From Roseivivax lentus (GTDB taxonomy: Bacteria > Pseudomonadota > Alphaproteobacteria > Rhodobacterales > Rhodobacteraceae), in NCBI RefSeq assembly GCF_900156805.1, contig NZ_FTOQ01000002.1:310001-374000 (forward strand): a stretch of 64,000 nt of DNA, given 5' to 3'. The notes under the pieces are model-generated. The model did not search any database, was not told where the DNA came from, and saw only the letters and a list, made by a program, of their open reading frames with translations. Positions 44,464 through 53,528 of this stretch are shown piece after piece (within the stretch, counting starts at the first letter, position 1; every line of letters starts with the position of its first letter). The translations under genes and the position numbers were made by a program.

Positions 44464-46110
44464 ATGCTACGCGCACTCGAAATCCGTGACATGCTGATCA
44501 TCGACCGGCTGGACCTGGCCTTCCAGCCCGGTCTCAACGTGCTGACCGGCGAAACCGGCGCGGGCAAGTCGATCTTGCTGGATGCATTGGGTTTCGTGCT
44601 GGGATGGCGCGGGAGGGCGGAGCTGGTGCGCTGCGGCGCGGATCAGGGCGAGGTGCTGGCGGAATTCGATCTTGGTCCCGATCATCCGGCGCGCGCCGTT
44701 CTCGCCGACGCGGGTCTGCCGGTGGAGGACAGCCTGCTTCTGCGGCGGGTCAATGCGCGGGACGGCCGCAAAACGGCCTGGGTCAATGATCGCCGCTGTT
44801 CGGGCGAGGTGCTGCGCCGTCTGTCGGAGACGCTGGTGGAACTGCATGGCCAGCATGACGACCGCGGGCTTCTGAACCCGCGCGGGCATCGGCATCTGCT
44901 GGATGATTTCGCCGAGGCGTCCGAGGCACTGGGCGCGACGCGCGCGGCCTGGCGGGCCCGGGCGGAGGCGGCGCGCGCCTTGCAGAAGGCCGAGGCGGAG
45001 TTTGCGGAGATGCGCGCGGAGGAGGATTTCCTGCGCCACGCGGTCGGGGAACTCGATGCGCTGGCACCGGCGCCCGGCGAGGATGCCGAGCTTGATGCCG
45101 CGCGCCGCCGGATGCAGGGCGCCGAGAAGATCCGCGCGGATATCCAGCGCGCGGGCGAGGCGCTCTCGGACGGCGCCGAACGCGCCATGGGCGATGCGCT
45201 GCGCTGGCTCGAAGGCGTGGCGGACCGGGCCGAGGGCGGCGTCGATGCGCCGGTCGCGGCGCTGGAACGGGCCATGGTGGAACTCGGCGAGGCGGTGTCG
45301 GGGGTCGAGGCCTGCCTTGACGGCCTGCGCTTCGATCCGGGCGAGCTCGAGGCGACGGAGGAACGACTCTTCGCGATCCGGGGGCTCGCGCGCAAGCACA
45401 ACGTCCAGCCCGATGCGCTGCCCGAGCTTGCGGAGAGCCTGCGCGGACGGCTCGGGCGTCTGGATCGGGGAGCCGACGACATCTCGGCCCTGCGCAGTGC
45501 GCTGAATGATGCGGACGCGGCCTATGATGCCGCGGCCGGTGCGCTGACGGCCCTGCGGCGCGACGCGGCTTCGCGGCTCGACCGGGCGGTGACCACCGAG
45601 CTTGCGCCCCTGAAGATGGAGCGCGCCGTGTTCGCCACACAGATCGCCGAGGCGGATCCGGGTCCCGAGGGCCGCGACGACGTGGTCTTCACGGTGGCCA
45701 CCAATCCCGGAGCGCCGGCGGGGCCGCTCAACAAGATCGCCTCGGGCGGGGAACTCAGCCGCTTCCTGCTGGCGCTGAAGGTCTGCCTTGCGGAAGGCGA
45801 GGCGGGCCGCACGATGATTTTCGACGAGATCGACCGCGGCGTGGGCGGCGCCACGGCGGATGCGGTGGGCCGGCGCCTTGCGCAATTGTCCGAAGGCGGG
45901 CAGGTCCTCGTGGTGACGCATTCGCCGCAGGTCGCGGCGCTTGGCGCACACCATTGGCAGGTGGCGAAAAGCGTGCGCGACGATGAGACGACCTCGACCG
46001 TCGTGCCGCTCGATCCCGCGGCGCGGGAGGATGAAATCGCGCGGATGCTGGCGGGCGACACGGTCACCGACGAGGCCCGCGCGGCAGCCCGGGCGTTGCT
46101 TTACGGCTGA
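44464..46110 (+). CDS. recN: RecN, DNA repair ATPase
   Basis: 548 residues, SMC-like. MLRALEIRDMLIIDRLDLAFQPGLNVLTGETGAGKSILLDALGFVLGWR holds Walker A (about 29-36). A central coiled-coil-prone region (about 150-390) is rich in Ala, Glu and Arg. KIASGGELSRFLLALK (about 422-437) is the ABC signature and TMIFDEIDRGVGGATADAVGRRL (about 448-470) Walker B with D-loop; VVTHSPQVAALGAHH is the switch. RecN holds broken ends together in double-strand-break repair. It starts 35 bp after bamD, with no LexA-type box (GAAC-N7-GAAC or GTTC-N7-GTTC) in that gap. Confidence 0.95.
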   Translation: MLRALEIRDMLIIDRLDLAFQPGLNVLTGETGAGKSILLDALGFVLGWRGRAELVRCGADQGEVLAEFDLGPDHPARAVLADAGLPVEDSLLLRRVNARDGRKTAWVNDRRCSGEVLRRLSETLVELHGQHDDRGLLNPRGHRHLLDDFAEASEALGATRAAWRARAEAARALQKAEAEFAEMRAEEDFLRHAVGELDALAPAPGEDAELDAARRRMQGAEKIRADIQRAGEALSDGAERAMGDALRWLEGVADRAEGGVDAPVAALERAMVELGEAVSGVEACLDGLRFDPGELEATEERLFAIRGLARKHNVQPDALPELAESLRGRLGRLDRGADDISALRSALNDADAAYDAAAGALTALRRDAASRLDRAVTTELAPLKMERAVFATQIAEADPGPEGRDDVVFTVATNPGAPAGPLNKIASGGELSRFLLALKVCLAEGEAGRTMIFDEIDRGVGGATADAVGRRLAQLSEGGQVLVVTHSPQVAALGAHHWQVAKSVRDDETTSTVVPLDPAAREDEIARMLAGDTVTDEARAAARALLYG

Positions 46111-46262
46111 AGGCGCATCACCCGGTGCCCGGGTTTTGCGCCGGATCGACCTGAACGCGTGCCGGTGCGCCGCAAGTCGGCGTGAAATGCACCGCGAGCC
46201 CTTTCATCCAATCTCCAGAATGGCTTATTGAGAGGGCACGCCCTCAGCCCGATGCGGTGGAT

Positions 46263-47945
46263 ATGACGGAGCAAGCCTTCTTCGCGCGGCATATGAAGAG
46301 CCTGACGACCTCCTGCGGTCGCGGCTGGGATTTGCTGCGGCACGAAGGTCCCGGGCAGATTCAATTCTGGTTCATCGCGCTGGCGGTCGGCATCGCGGCG
46401 GGCTTTGCCGCGATCCTGTTCCGGCTCGCCATCGAGGAATTGCAGACCGCCCTCTACGGCATCGAGGATCCCAACACGCTGGCGAGCTTCGCCGAGACGC
46501 TGCCGTGGTACTTCGTCATGGCGATCCCGGTGCTGGGCGGCGTGACGGTGGGTGTGATCGTGCATTACTTCACGCCCGATGGCCGCGTGCGCAGCGTCGC
46601 CGACGTGATCGAGGGGGCGGCGCTGAACGACGGGCGGGTGGAGAAGAAGGCCGGCATCGCCTCGGCACTCTGTTCGTGGATCACGCTGTCGACCGGCGGC
46701 TCGTCGGGACGGGAAGGGCCGGTCGTGCATATCGCGGCGATGATCGCGAGCTGGGTCTCGAACGTGCTTCGGGTGGACGGCATCACCGGCCGCGACCTTC
46801 TGGGCTGCGCCGTGGCGGCGGCGGTCTCGGCGAGCTTCAATGCGCCCATCGCCGGCGCGCTCTTCGCGCTCGAGGTCGTGCTGCGGCATTTCGCGCTGCA
46901 CGCCTTCGCCCCCATCGTGGTGGCGAGCGCGGCGGGCACGGTCATCAACCGGCTGACCTTCGGCGACGTGACCGAGTTCCGCCTGCCCGGCACCACCACC
47001 GTGGAATTCTACCTCGAACTGCCCGCCTTCCTGATCCTCGGCCTGCTCGCGGGGCTGATCGCGGTCATCACCATGCGCGCGATCTTCGTGGCCGACGATT
47101 GGGGCACGGAGTTGCAACGCAAGCTCGGCCTGCCGCTGTTCCTGCGGCCCGCCGTGGCGGGTGTGCTGCTTGGCGCGCTCGCGATCTTCTACCCCCATAT
47201 CATCGGGGTTGGGTACGAGACGACCTCGCTGGCGCTGACCGGCAACCTGCTGACGCATGAGGCGATCATCTTCGCGGTGCTGAAGGTGGTCGCGCTGGCG
47301 ATCACGATGGCGGGTCGGATGGGCGGCGGGGTCTTCTCGCCGTCGCTGATGATCGGGGCGCTGACCGGGCTGGCCTTCGGGCTGATCGCGACGGGCGTCT
47401 TCCCGAACCAGTCCGGCTCGTCGACGCTCTATGCGCTGGCGGGCATGGGGGCCGTGGCCGCGGCGGTGCTGGGCGCGCCCATCTCGACCACGCTCATCGT
47501 CTTCGAACTGACGGGCGACTGGCAGACGGGCCTCGCGGTGATGGTGTCGGTGTCGATGTCGACCGCCGTCGCCTCGCGGCTAGTGCACCGGTCGTTCTTT
47601 CTCAGCCAGCTCGAACGGCGCAACGTGCATCTGGCGGCGGGGCCGCAAGCCTACCTGCTCGCGATGTTCGGCGTCTCGGGCGTCATGCGCAAACCCACCG
47701 ACCTGAAGGCGGCGGATGAGCAGGCCTGTCACGAGATGATCGAACAGGAGCTTTACGTGAACACGACCTCGACGCTGGAGACCGCGCTGCCGCTGTTCGA
47801 GAAGTCCGGCGTGGCCTTCCTGCCGGTCATCAAGCGCGCGCCGGAAAGCGACACGCCCATCCTGCAGGGCGCGCTGTTCCATGTCGATGCGTTGAAGGCC
47901 TATAACCGCGCGCTGGCCGCAACGGCGGCGGAAGAGCACAGCTGA
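46263..47945 (+). CDS. CLC-family chloride channel or Cl-/H+ exchanger
   Basis: 560 residues from ATG 46263; ATGs at 46182 and 46290 are also in frame and none has a clear site. The CLC selectivity motifs are visible: STGGSSGREGPVVHIAAMIAS (the GREGP gate, including the external Glu), GRMGGGVFSPSLMIGALTG (the G-x-F-x-P motif) and AGMGAVAAAVLGAPISTTLIVFELTGDWQ. Helix H reads GALFALEVVLRHF, with one Glu only at the usual proton-glutamate place, so coupling to protons is uncertain. After residue 480 a partial CBS-like tail (LYVNTTSTLETALPLFEKSGVAFLPVI) follows. The gene stands alone. Confidence 0.88.
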   Translation: MTEQAFFARHMKSLTTSCGRGWDLLRHEGPGQIQFWFIALAVGIAAGFAAILFRLAIEELQTALYGIEDPNTLASFAETLPWYFVMAIPVLGGVTVGVIVHYFTPDGRVRSVADVIEGAALNDGRVEKKAGIASALCSWITLSTGGSSGREGPVVHIAAMIASWVSNVLRVDGITGRDLLGCAVAAAVSASFNAPIAGALFALEVVLRHFALHAFAPIVVASAAGTVINRLTFGDVTEFRLPGTTTVEFYLELPAFLILGLLAGLIAVITMRAIFVADDWGTELQRKLGLPLFLRPAVAGVLLGALAIFYPHIIGVGYETTSLALTGNLLTHEAIIFAVLKVVALAITMAGRMGGGVFSPSLMIGALTGLAFGLIATGVFPNQSGSSTLYALAGMGAVAAAVLGAPISTTLIVFELTGDWQTGLAVMVSVSMSTAVASRLVHRSFFLSQLERRNVHLAAGPQAYLLAMFGVSGVMRKPTDLKAADEQACHEMIEQELYVNTTSTLETALPLFEKSGVAFLPVIKRAPESDTPILQGALFHVDALKAYNRALAATAAEEHS

Positions 47946-48012
47946 TCAGGTCGCCGGGCAAGCGCCGAATTGCTGCGCCCGGGTCGCCGCAGCGCATCCC
48001 GAGCACCGGGTT

Positions 48013-48357
48013 TCAGAGCTGTTCGACCGTCACCCCGTCCTGGACGTGAAACGCGAGGTGGTCCTTGATCTTGGCGACCGCGTCTTTCGGTTCCTCGTAG
48101 GTCCAGACCGCGTCGTCATAGGTTCTCGATTTCGACATGATCGAATAATAGGATGCGACACCCTTCTCGGGGCAGGTCGTCGTGGTATCGGTGCGGTCGA
48201 GAAAGGCCATGCCGATATCTTCCCTCGGGAAGTAGATCACCGGATCGTGGTTTCCCTCGGTCAGTTCGAGTGCGGCGTTGCTTTCGCCGATCACGGCGCC
48301 GCCTGCGCGGACCACCCACGTGCCGTCTGCCGGGCGGATCATGATATCGTCGGCCAT
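48013..48357 (-). CDS. DUF427 protein
   Basis: 114 residues, full DUF427 length: WVVRAGGAVIGESNAALELTEGNHDPVIYFPREDIGMAFLDRTDTTTTCPEKGVASYYSI is the family's core, with the conserved P-V-x-Y-F-P and T-x-C-P-x-K-G-x-A-x-Y-x-x segments, then SRTYDDAVWTYEEPKDAVAKIKDHLAFH. DUF427 proteins are small beta-rich proteins of unknown function. The gene is 54 bp after the aminopeptidase gene on the same strand. The stop is 67 bp from the stop of the CLC gene, so it converges with it. Confidence 0.85.
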   Translation of the reverse strand: MADDIMIRPADGTWVVRAGGAVIGESNAALELTEGNHDPVIYFPREDIGMAFLDRTDTTTTCPEKGVASYYSIMSKSRTYDDAVWTYEEPKDAVAKIKDHLAFHVQDGVTVEQL

Positions 48358-48411
48358 CCCTGTCTCCTTGATTCGATTTTTTCCTACCCTGCGGTCTGCA
48401 GGGTCGTCTTG

Positions 48412-50217
48412 TCACGCACCCAGCGGGGCTGTCGCCGCCTCGAGCCAGAGACGGGTTTCGGGATCGAGCCCTTCCGCGAGGCGCGTCCGGCACTCCGCAT
48501 GATACTCGTCGATCCAGTCGCGTTCGTCGCGCGTCAGCATCTCCTGCACGATCAGCCTGCGGTCGAGAGGGACATAGGTCAGCGTCTCGAAGGACAACAT
48601 CTCTGCGACCGTCTGCCCCGGAAGCTCTGCCGCCTTCTGCACCACGACGAGGTTCTCGATGCGGATGCCATAGGCGCCTTCGCGGTAGAAGCCGGGCTCG
48701 TTGGACAGGATCATGCCGGGTTTCAGCGGCACCTGCCCGGTGCGCGCAATGCGTTGCGGGCCCTCATGCACCGAAAGGTAGGCGCCGACGCCGTGCCCGG
48801 TGCCGTGCCCGTAATCGAGCCCGGCTTGCCAAAGCGCCTGGCGCGCGAAGGGGTCGATGTCGCGCCCGGCAAGGCCCGCGGGCCAGCGCAACCGGCTGAC
48901 CGCGATCATCCCCTTGAGAACGCGGGTATAGTTGCGGCATTCCTCATCCCCGACCGCGCCGATCGCGATGGTCCGGGTGACGTCGGTGGTGCCGTCGCGA
49001 TACTGCCCACCGGAATCGACCAGCAGCAGCTGACCCGCCTCGATCGGCGCATCGGTTTTCTCGGTGACGCGGTAATGCACGATGGCGCCGTGCGGCCCGG
49101 CGCCCGAGATCGTCTCGAAGGCAATGTCGAGGAGCGCGCCGGTCTCGCGCCGGAACGTCTCGAGGCGGCGGGCGACATCGGTTTCGTGCAGATCGCCGGG
49201 CGCGGTGCGGTCGAGCCAGGCGAGAAAGCGGCACATCGCCTGACCGTCCCGGTGATGGGCGGCGCGGGCGCCGGCGATCTCGGTCGGGTTCTTGCAGGCC
49301 TTGGGCAGCAGGCAGGGATCGTCGGCGCGGTGCACCTCGATCTCGGCGGCCTCGAGCGCGTCGAGCACCGCCAGCGGGCAGGTTGCCGGATCGATCCCGA
49401 CGACGCCTTCGAGCCCCGCGAGGGCCGCGAGGAAATCCTCGGGCCCATGCAGCGTCACCGCATCGCCCAGATGCTCGCCGAGGGCGGTCAGCTTGGCGGC
49501 GGCCATGAACAGGCTGACCCTGCCCGTCGCGTGCAGGACCGCGAAACCGTGCGGCACCGGATTGCGCGGAATGTCCGAGCCGCGGATGTTCAAGAGCCAG
49601 GCGAGGCTGTCGGGCTGGGTGATCACCGCGTGATCGGCGGGCGCGAGCGTTTGCGCGAGGCGCGCGATCTTGTCGCCATGCGCCTCGCCTGCAAGCTGCA
49701 CGGGATGGGCGGTCACGGGGCCCATCGGCGGGGCGGGCTGGTTCGGCCAGACCCGGTCCACGAGGTTGTCCGTGCGCACCAGCCGCGCATTGTCGAGATC
49801 GCCTTCAAGCCGCTCCGCCTGGTCCACGCTGAGCAGCCAGGGATCAATGCCGATCCGTGCGCCCTGCGCGGCCTGCGCATTGATCCACTCGGCCAGCGAG
49901 ATCTCGGGCCAATCGACGGGCGTATAGTCTTCGGCGACCTGGTTGCGGACCTGCAGCCGGTAGCGGCCATCGACGAAGACGCCCGCCTTCTCGGCCAGAA
50001 CCACGCAATGACCGGCGGAACCGGTAAAGCCCGTCAGCCAGGCCAGCCGGTCGTCATGCGGCGCCACGTATTCACCCTGAAAGGCATCGGCGCGCGGCAC
50101 AATGAAGCCGTCGAGGCCCATATCGGCCATCTCCGCGCGCAAGGCGGCCAGGCGGGGCGGACCCTGTTCGGGCCGCGCGGTTTCGACGAAGGTCTGGAAA
50201 TACGCGGGATCACTCAC
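48412..50217 (-). CDS. Xaa-Pro aminopeptidase P-like metallopeptidase (M24B)
   Basis: 601 residues from GTG 50217 (AAAGGTG about 9 bases upstream); TTG 50253 and GTG 50229 are alternatives, so the start is uncertain. Three domains as in aminopeptidase P: two creatinase-N domains (PPRLAALRAEMADMGLDGFIVPRADAFQGEYVAPHDDRLAWLTGFTGSAG; then TDNLVDRVWPNQPAPP) and a pita-bread catalytic domain. Metal ligands: Asp and Asp in LLLVDSGGQYRDGTTDVTRT, His in GHGTGHGVGAYLSVHE, Glu in ILSNEPGFY and Glu in GIRIENLVVV. It removes N-terminal residues before Pro. It follows cobT on the minus strand with a 120-bp gap. Confidence 0.9.
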   Translation of the reverse strand: MSDPAYFQTFVETARPEQGPPRLAALRAEMADMGLDGFIVPRADAFQGEYVAPHDDRLAWLTGFTGSAGHCVVLAEKAGVFVDGRYRLQVRNQVAEDYTPVDWPEISLAEWINAQAAQGARIGIDPWLLSVDQAERLEGDLDNARLVRTDNLVDRVWPNQPAPPMGPVTAHPVQLAGEAHGDKIARLAQTLAPADHAVITQPDSLAWLLNIRGSDIPRNPVPHGFAVLHATGRVSLFMAAAKLTALGEHLGDAVTLHGPEDFLAALAGLEGVVGIDPATCPLAVLDALEAAEIEVHRADDPCLLPKACKNPTEIAGARAAHHRDGQAMCRFLAWLDRTAPGDLHETDVARRLETFRRETGALLDIAFETISGAGPHGAIVHYRVTEKTDAPIEAGQLLLVDSGGQYRDGTTDVTRTIAIGAVGDEECRNYTRVLKGMIAVSRLRWPAGLAGRDIDPFARQALWQAGLDYGHGTGHGVGAYLSVHEGPQRIARTGQVPLKPGMILSNEPGFYREGAYGIRIENLVVVQKAAELPGQTVAEMLSFETLTYVPLDRRLIVQEMLTRDERDWIDEYHAECRTRLAEGLDPETRLWLEAATAPLGA

Positions 50218-50337
50218 GGGAGACGACACCTTTTCTGCTTTGCCTCTTGCCAAATACGTGGCGCCCGAGCCGGGCTATTGCCGCAGGGCTGATCGACCGG
50301 GGTGTTGCCATCCATGCGCGTCATCGCGCGGAGTCGG

Positions 50338-52212
50338 TCAGGACGCTTTCTTGATCCCCTTGAACCGGGCGCGCGCGCGCGGGTCGCTGTCGAAGAGCGA
50401 GGCCAGCTGTTCGGTCATGGCACCGGCCAGCTGTTCGACATCGGTGATGGTGACTGCACGATCGTAATACCGCGTCACGTCATGGCCGATGCCGATGGCC
50501 AGAAGCTCCACCTGGCGGCGGCGCTCGACCATGGCGATCACGTCGCGCAGGTGCTTTTCGAGGTAATTGGCGGGGTTCACCGATAGGGTGGAATCGTCCA
50601 CCGGCGCGCCGTCCGAGATCACCATGAGGATCTTGCGCGCCTCGGGGCGCCCGGCCATGCGCCGATGCGCCCATTCCAGCGCCTCGCCGTCGATATTCTC
50701 CTTCAGAAGCCCCTCTTTCATCATCAGGCCCAGATTGGCGCGTGCACGCCGCCATGGCGCGTCGGCCCCCTTGTAGATGATGTGGCGCAGATCGTTGAGG
50801 CGGCCGGGCTGCTGTTCGCGGCCCGAATTCAGCCATTTCTCGCGGCTCTGCCCGCCTTTCCAGGCGCGGGTGGTGAAGCCCAGGATCTCGACCTTCACGT
50901 CGCAGCGCTCCAACGTGCGGGCGAGCACGTCGGCGCAAATGGCCGCGATGGAAATGGGCCGGCCCCGCATCGAGCCCGAATTGTCGAGCAGGAGCGTCAC
51001 GACGGTGTCGCGGAACTCCATGTCCTTCTCGACCTTGAAGCTGAGCGGCGTCGTGGGGTTGGCGACGACGCGCGCGAGGCGGCCCGCATCGAGGATGCCT
51101 TCCTCGCGGTCGAACTCCCATGACCGGTTCTGCTGGGCCTGAAGGCGGCGCTGCAGCTTGTTGGCAAGCCGCGACACGGCCCCCTTCAGCGGATCGAGCT
51201 GCTGGTCGAGATAGGCGCGCAGGCGTTCGAGCTCGGCGGGTTCGGCCAATTCCTCGGCGCGGATCTCCTCGTCGAATTCGGCGGTGTAGACGCGGTAATT
51301 CGGATCGGCATCCGAGACGGGCTGCGGCGCGGGCGGCTCGAGCGGGGCCTCGCCCTCGGGCATCTCGATCTCGTCGGTGTCGTCCTGCTCGCCCACATCC
51401 TCCATCGAGACCTGGGCCTGGCTGGCATCCTGGGTCTGTTCCTGGCTCTGCTCGGGCGAGGCCTCGGCGTCGTCCTCGCCGGAATCATCGTCGCCTTCGT
51501 TCTGTTCTTCCTGCTCCTCGCCGCCCTCGTCGGCGGCCTCCTCGGACTCGTCGTCGAGATCGTCGGGGTCGTCGCCAAGCTGGTCGCCATAGCCCAGATC
51601 GGTGATCATCTTCCGGGTGAAGCGCGAGAATTCCGACTGGTCGGTCAGTTTGCCCTCGAGGTTCTCGAGCGTGGTGCCGGCCTTGTCCTCGATATGGTTG
51701 CGCCAGAGCTCCATCACGTTCTGCGCGGCGGGCGGCAGGTCGCGGCCCGTGGCGAGGTGGCGGACGAGGTAGTTGAGCGCCTGCGGCAACGGCACGTCCG
51801 AGGCGTCCTTGACCTGGTCATACCCCTTGCGCAGCGCGTCGTGACCGATCCTGGCGTCGATATTGCCCGCCGTGCCGGGCATGTCCCGCGCGCCCACCGC
51901 CTCGCAGCGGGCGGTTTCCATCGCCTCGTAGATCTCGCGCGCCATGTCGCCCTGGGGGGCGTATTTCGAATGGGTGCCGGCATCGTGGTAGCGCCGGTAC
52001 AGCGCCAGCGCATCCGCGGTGCCGCGCGCCAGCAACACCTCGTCGCGGCCCATCCGGCGCGAGACCTGCGGCAGGCGCATCGCATCGCCCGACACGCCGG
52101 ACGGATCGACCGTGTAGCTGACCGTCAGGTCGGGATCGTGCGCCATCACCTTGGTCGCTTCGGCGAGCGCCTTCTTGAAAGGATCGGCGGGATTGTCGGA
52201 GCTTTTGGACAT
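50338..52212 (-). CDS. cobT: CobT, cobaltochelatase subunit
   Basis: 624 residues from ATG 52212, with GGAGGAG upstream. CobT with CobS forms the AAA+ motor of the aerobic cobaltochelatase CobNST that inserts cobalt into hydrogenobyrinate diamide. An N-terminal helical part is followed by a highly acidic linker (about 213-285), then [35 protein letters not shown] and a C-terminal von Willebrand A domain with [13 protein letters not shown] (Asp410, Ser412, Ser414). No cobS is on either side in this window, and the next gene is an aminopeptidase, so the usual cobS-cobT pair appears split here. The 422 bp upstream is shared with the divergent ymdB-like gene. Confidence 0.95.
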   Translation of the reverse strand: MSKSSDNPADPFKKALAEATKVMAHDPDLTVSYTVDPSGVSGDAMRLPQVSRRMGRDEVLLARGTADALALYRRYHDAGTHSKYAPQGDMAREIYEAMETARCEAVGARDMPGTAGNIDARIGHDALRKGYDQVKDASDVPLPQALNYLVRHLATGRDLPPAAQNVMELWRNHIEDKAGTTLENLEGKLTDQSEFSRFTRKMITDLGYGDQLGDDPDDLDDESEEAADEGGEEQEEQNEGDDDSGEDDAEASPEQSQEQTQDASQAQVSMEDVGEQDDTDEIEMPEGEAPLEPPAPQPVSDADPNYRVYTAEFDEEIRAEELAEPAELERLRAYLDQQLDPLKGAVSRLANKLQRRLQAQQNRSWEFDREEGILDAGRLARVVANPTTPLSFKVEKDMEFRDTVVTLLLDNSGSMRGRPISIAAICADVLARTLERCDVKVEILGFTTRAWKGGQSREKWLNSGREQQPGRLNDLRHIIYKGADAPWRRARANLGLMMKEGLLKENIDGEALEWAHRRMAGRPEARKILMVISDGAPVDDSTLSVNPANYLEKHLRDVIAMVERRRQVELLAIGIGHDVTRYYDRAVTITDVEQLAGAMTEQLASLFDSDPRARARFKGIKKAS

Positions 52213-52634
52213 GGCATCTTTCTCCTCCGTGATGCGGCGAAAGGCAAGGGGCGGGCTCGGTGATGGCCGGGGCCGTTTCCCGGGAGATAAAGCGGGGCGG
52301 GATCGCTGCAAGCGTGCATGCGGGCTGTGAGGGCGGCGCCGAGGCTCCGGCCGGATGCCAGGCGGGGTGCCGGTGGCGGTGTCGCGCGATGGGGGGGCGT
52401 TCGGGCGGTTTTTGCGCGCGGGGCAAGCGCCCGCGCGCGGGCGACGAGAGGCGCTGCCTCTCGTGCTCTCCGGAGGTATTTTTGGTCCGATCGTGAGAGG
52501 GGCGTCGGAGGAAGAGCCGCAGGGCGGGTCATAGCGGGGGCCGTGTTGGGCCGCGGCAGGAGGCGGGGCGCGGGTCCGCGCGCGCCCGCGAAAGAGACTT
52601 GCAAAAGCGGCGCGGCTCACTCACTCCGGTTTCC
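52213..52634. other. Divergent gene-free region between cobT and the YmdB-like gene
   Basis: The region is 422 bp and holds promoters for two divergent genes plus a copy of the hairpin-plus-GGTATTTTTGG element (52444-52496). I see no cobalamin-riboswitch core (no clear B12-box GCCACTG). A GGAGG-rich stretch just before 52212 is the cobT binding site. Several short frames cross it without a family match. Confidence 0.5.
52444..52496 (+). repeat. Hairpin plus GGTATTTTTGG intergenic element, copy 2
   Basis: On the plus strand: a 9-bp stem ACGAGAGGC / GCCTCTCGT (loop GCT), 8 intervening bases, then the same 24-base block starting GAGGTATTTTTGG as at 1728-1751. The stem sequence differs from copy 1 while the tail is identical, so the stem is under structural rather than sequence constraint. 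There is no plus-strand gene upstream for it to terminate. Confidence 0.7.
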
Positions 52635-53459
52635 ATGAAACTGCTATTTCTCGGAGATGTCATGGGGCGCGCCGGCCGGCAGGCCGTGCAGGACCGCCTG
52701 CCCGCCTTGCGGCAGGACTGGGGCCTCGATTTCGTGGTGGTCAATGGCGAGAACGCCTCGAACGGGGCCGGGCTGACCGCGGCGCATGCGCAGCTTCTGT
52801 TCGATGCCGGCGCCGATTGCGTGACGCTGGGCGATCACGCCTTCGACCAGAAGGACATGCTGCAGGCGGCCGAGAGCGAGACGCGCATCATCCGGCCGCT
52901 GAATTACGCCAAGGTCGCGCCGGGGCGGGGCTTCCGGCTCTTCGAGGATCGCCGCGGCCGCAAGGTTCTGGTGCTGCAGGTGCTGGGGCAGGTCTTCATG
53001 AAGCGGCCCTTCGACGATCCGTTCAGCCATGTCGAGCGGGTGCTGAAAGCCCATCCGCTGGGCGGACGCGCGCAGGCCATCGTGGTGGATGTCCATTGCG
53101 AGGCGACGTCCGAGAAGATGGCCATGGGGCAATTCTGCGCGGGCAAGGCGAGCCTCGTTGTCGGCACCCATACCCACGTGCCCACGGCGGATGCGCAGAT
53201 CCTGCCGGGCGGCACCGCCTATCTCAGCGATGCGGGCATGTGCGGCGATTACGATTCGGTCATCGGCATGGACAAGGAAGAGCCGCTGCGGCGCTTCATC
53301 ACCGGCATGCCGAAAGCGCGGTTCCAGCCGGCGCTCGGCGAGGCGACGCTGTCGGGCGTCTACGTGCAGACCGACGACCGCACCGGCCGCGCCACGGAGA
53401 TCGCGATGGTCCGGCAGGGCGGTCGGCTCAGCCCTGCGGGGCCCGAACCCGCGCGATGA
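52635..53459 (+). CDS. YmdB-family metallophosphoesterase
   Basis: 274 residues from ATG 52635. It is a binuclear calcineurin-like phosphodiesterase of the YmdB/TIGR00282 type: LFLGDVMGRAGRQAV (first Asp), VNGENASNGAGL (Asn/Glu), TLGDHAFDQKD, VDVHCEATSEKMAMG (catalytic His in D-V-H-C-E), and VGTHTHVPTADAQILPGG (metal His). Bacterial members hydrolyse 2',3'- or 3',5'-cyclic nucleotides, including cAMP, but the substrate here is not shown. Its stop ATGA overlap leads only to a 22-codon frame, not a gene. The next gene starts 69 bp later. Confidence 0.9.
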   Translation: MKLLFLGDVMGRAGRQAVQDRLPALRQDWGLDFVVVNGENASNGAGLTAAHAQLLFDAGADCVTLGDHAFDQKDMLQAAESETRIIRPLNYAKVAPGRGFRLFEDRRGRKVLVLQVLGQVFMKRPFDDPFSHVERVLKAHPLGGRAQAIVVDVHCEATSEKMAMGQFCAGKASLVVGTHTHVPTADAQILPGGTAYLSDAGMCGDYDSVIGMDKEEPLRRFITGMPKARFQPALGEATLSGVYVQTDDRTGRATEIAMVRQGGRLSPAGPEPAR

Positions 53460-53528
53460 CGCAACGCCTTGTCGGGCGGGATCGCAATCGTCACAATGGC
53501 GCTTCAGCGACGCCGGGATAGCGCAGAG

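Noticed and set aside
52213-52634. Cobalamin riboswitch before cobT
   Set aside because: No B12 box or multi-helix core was found on the minus strand.
53456-53521. Tiny frame overlapping the YmdB-like stop by ATGA
   Set aside because: 21 residues with no family, no hydrophobic segment and no conservation evidence.
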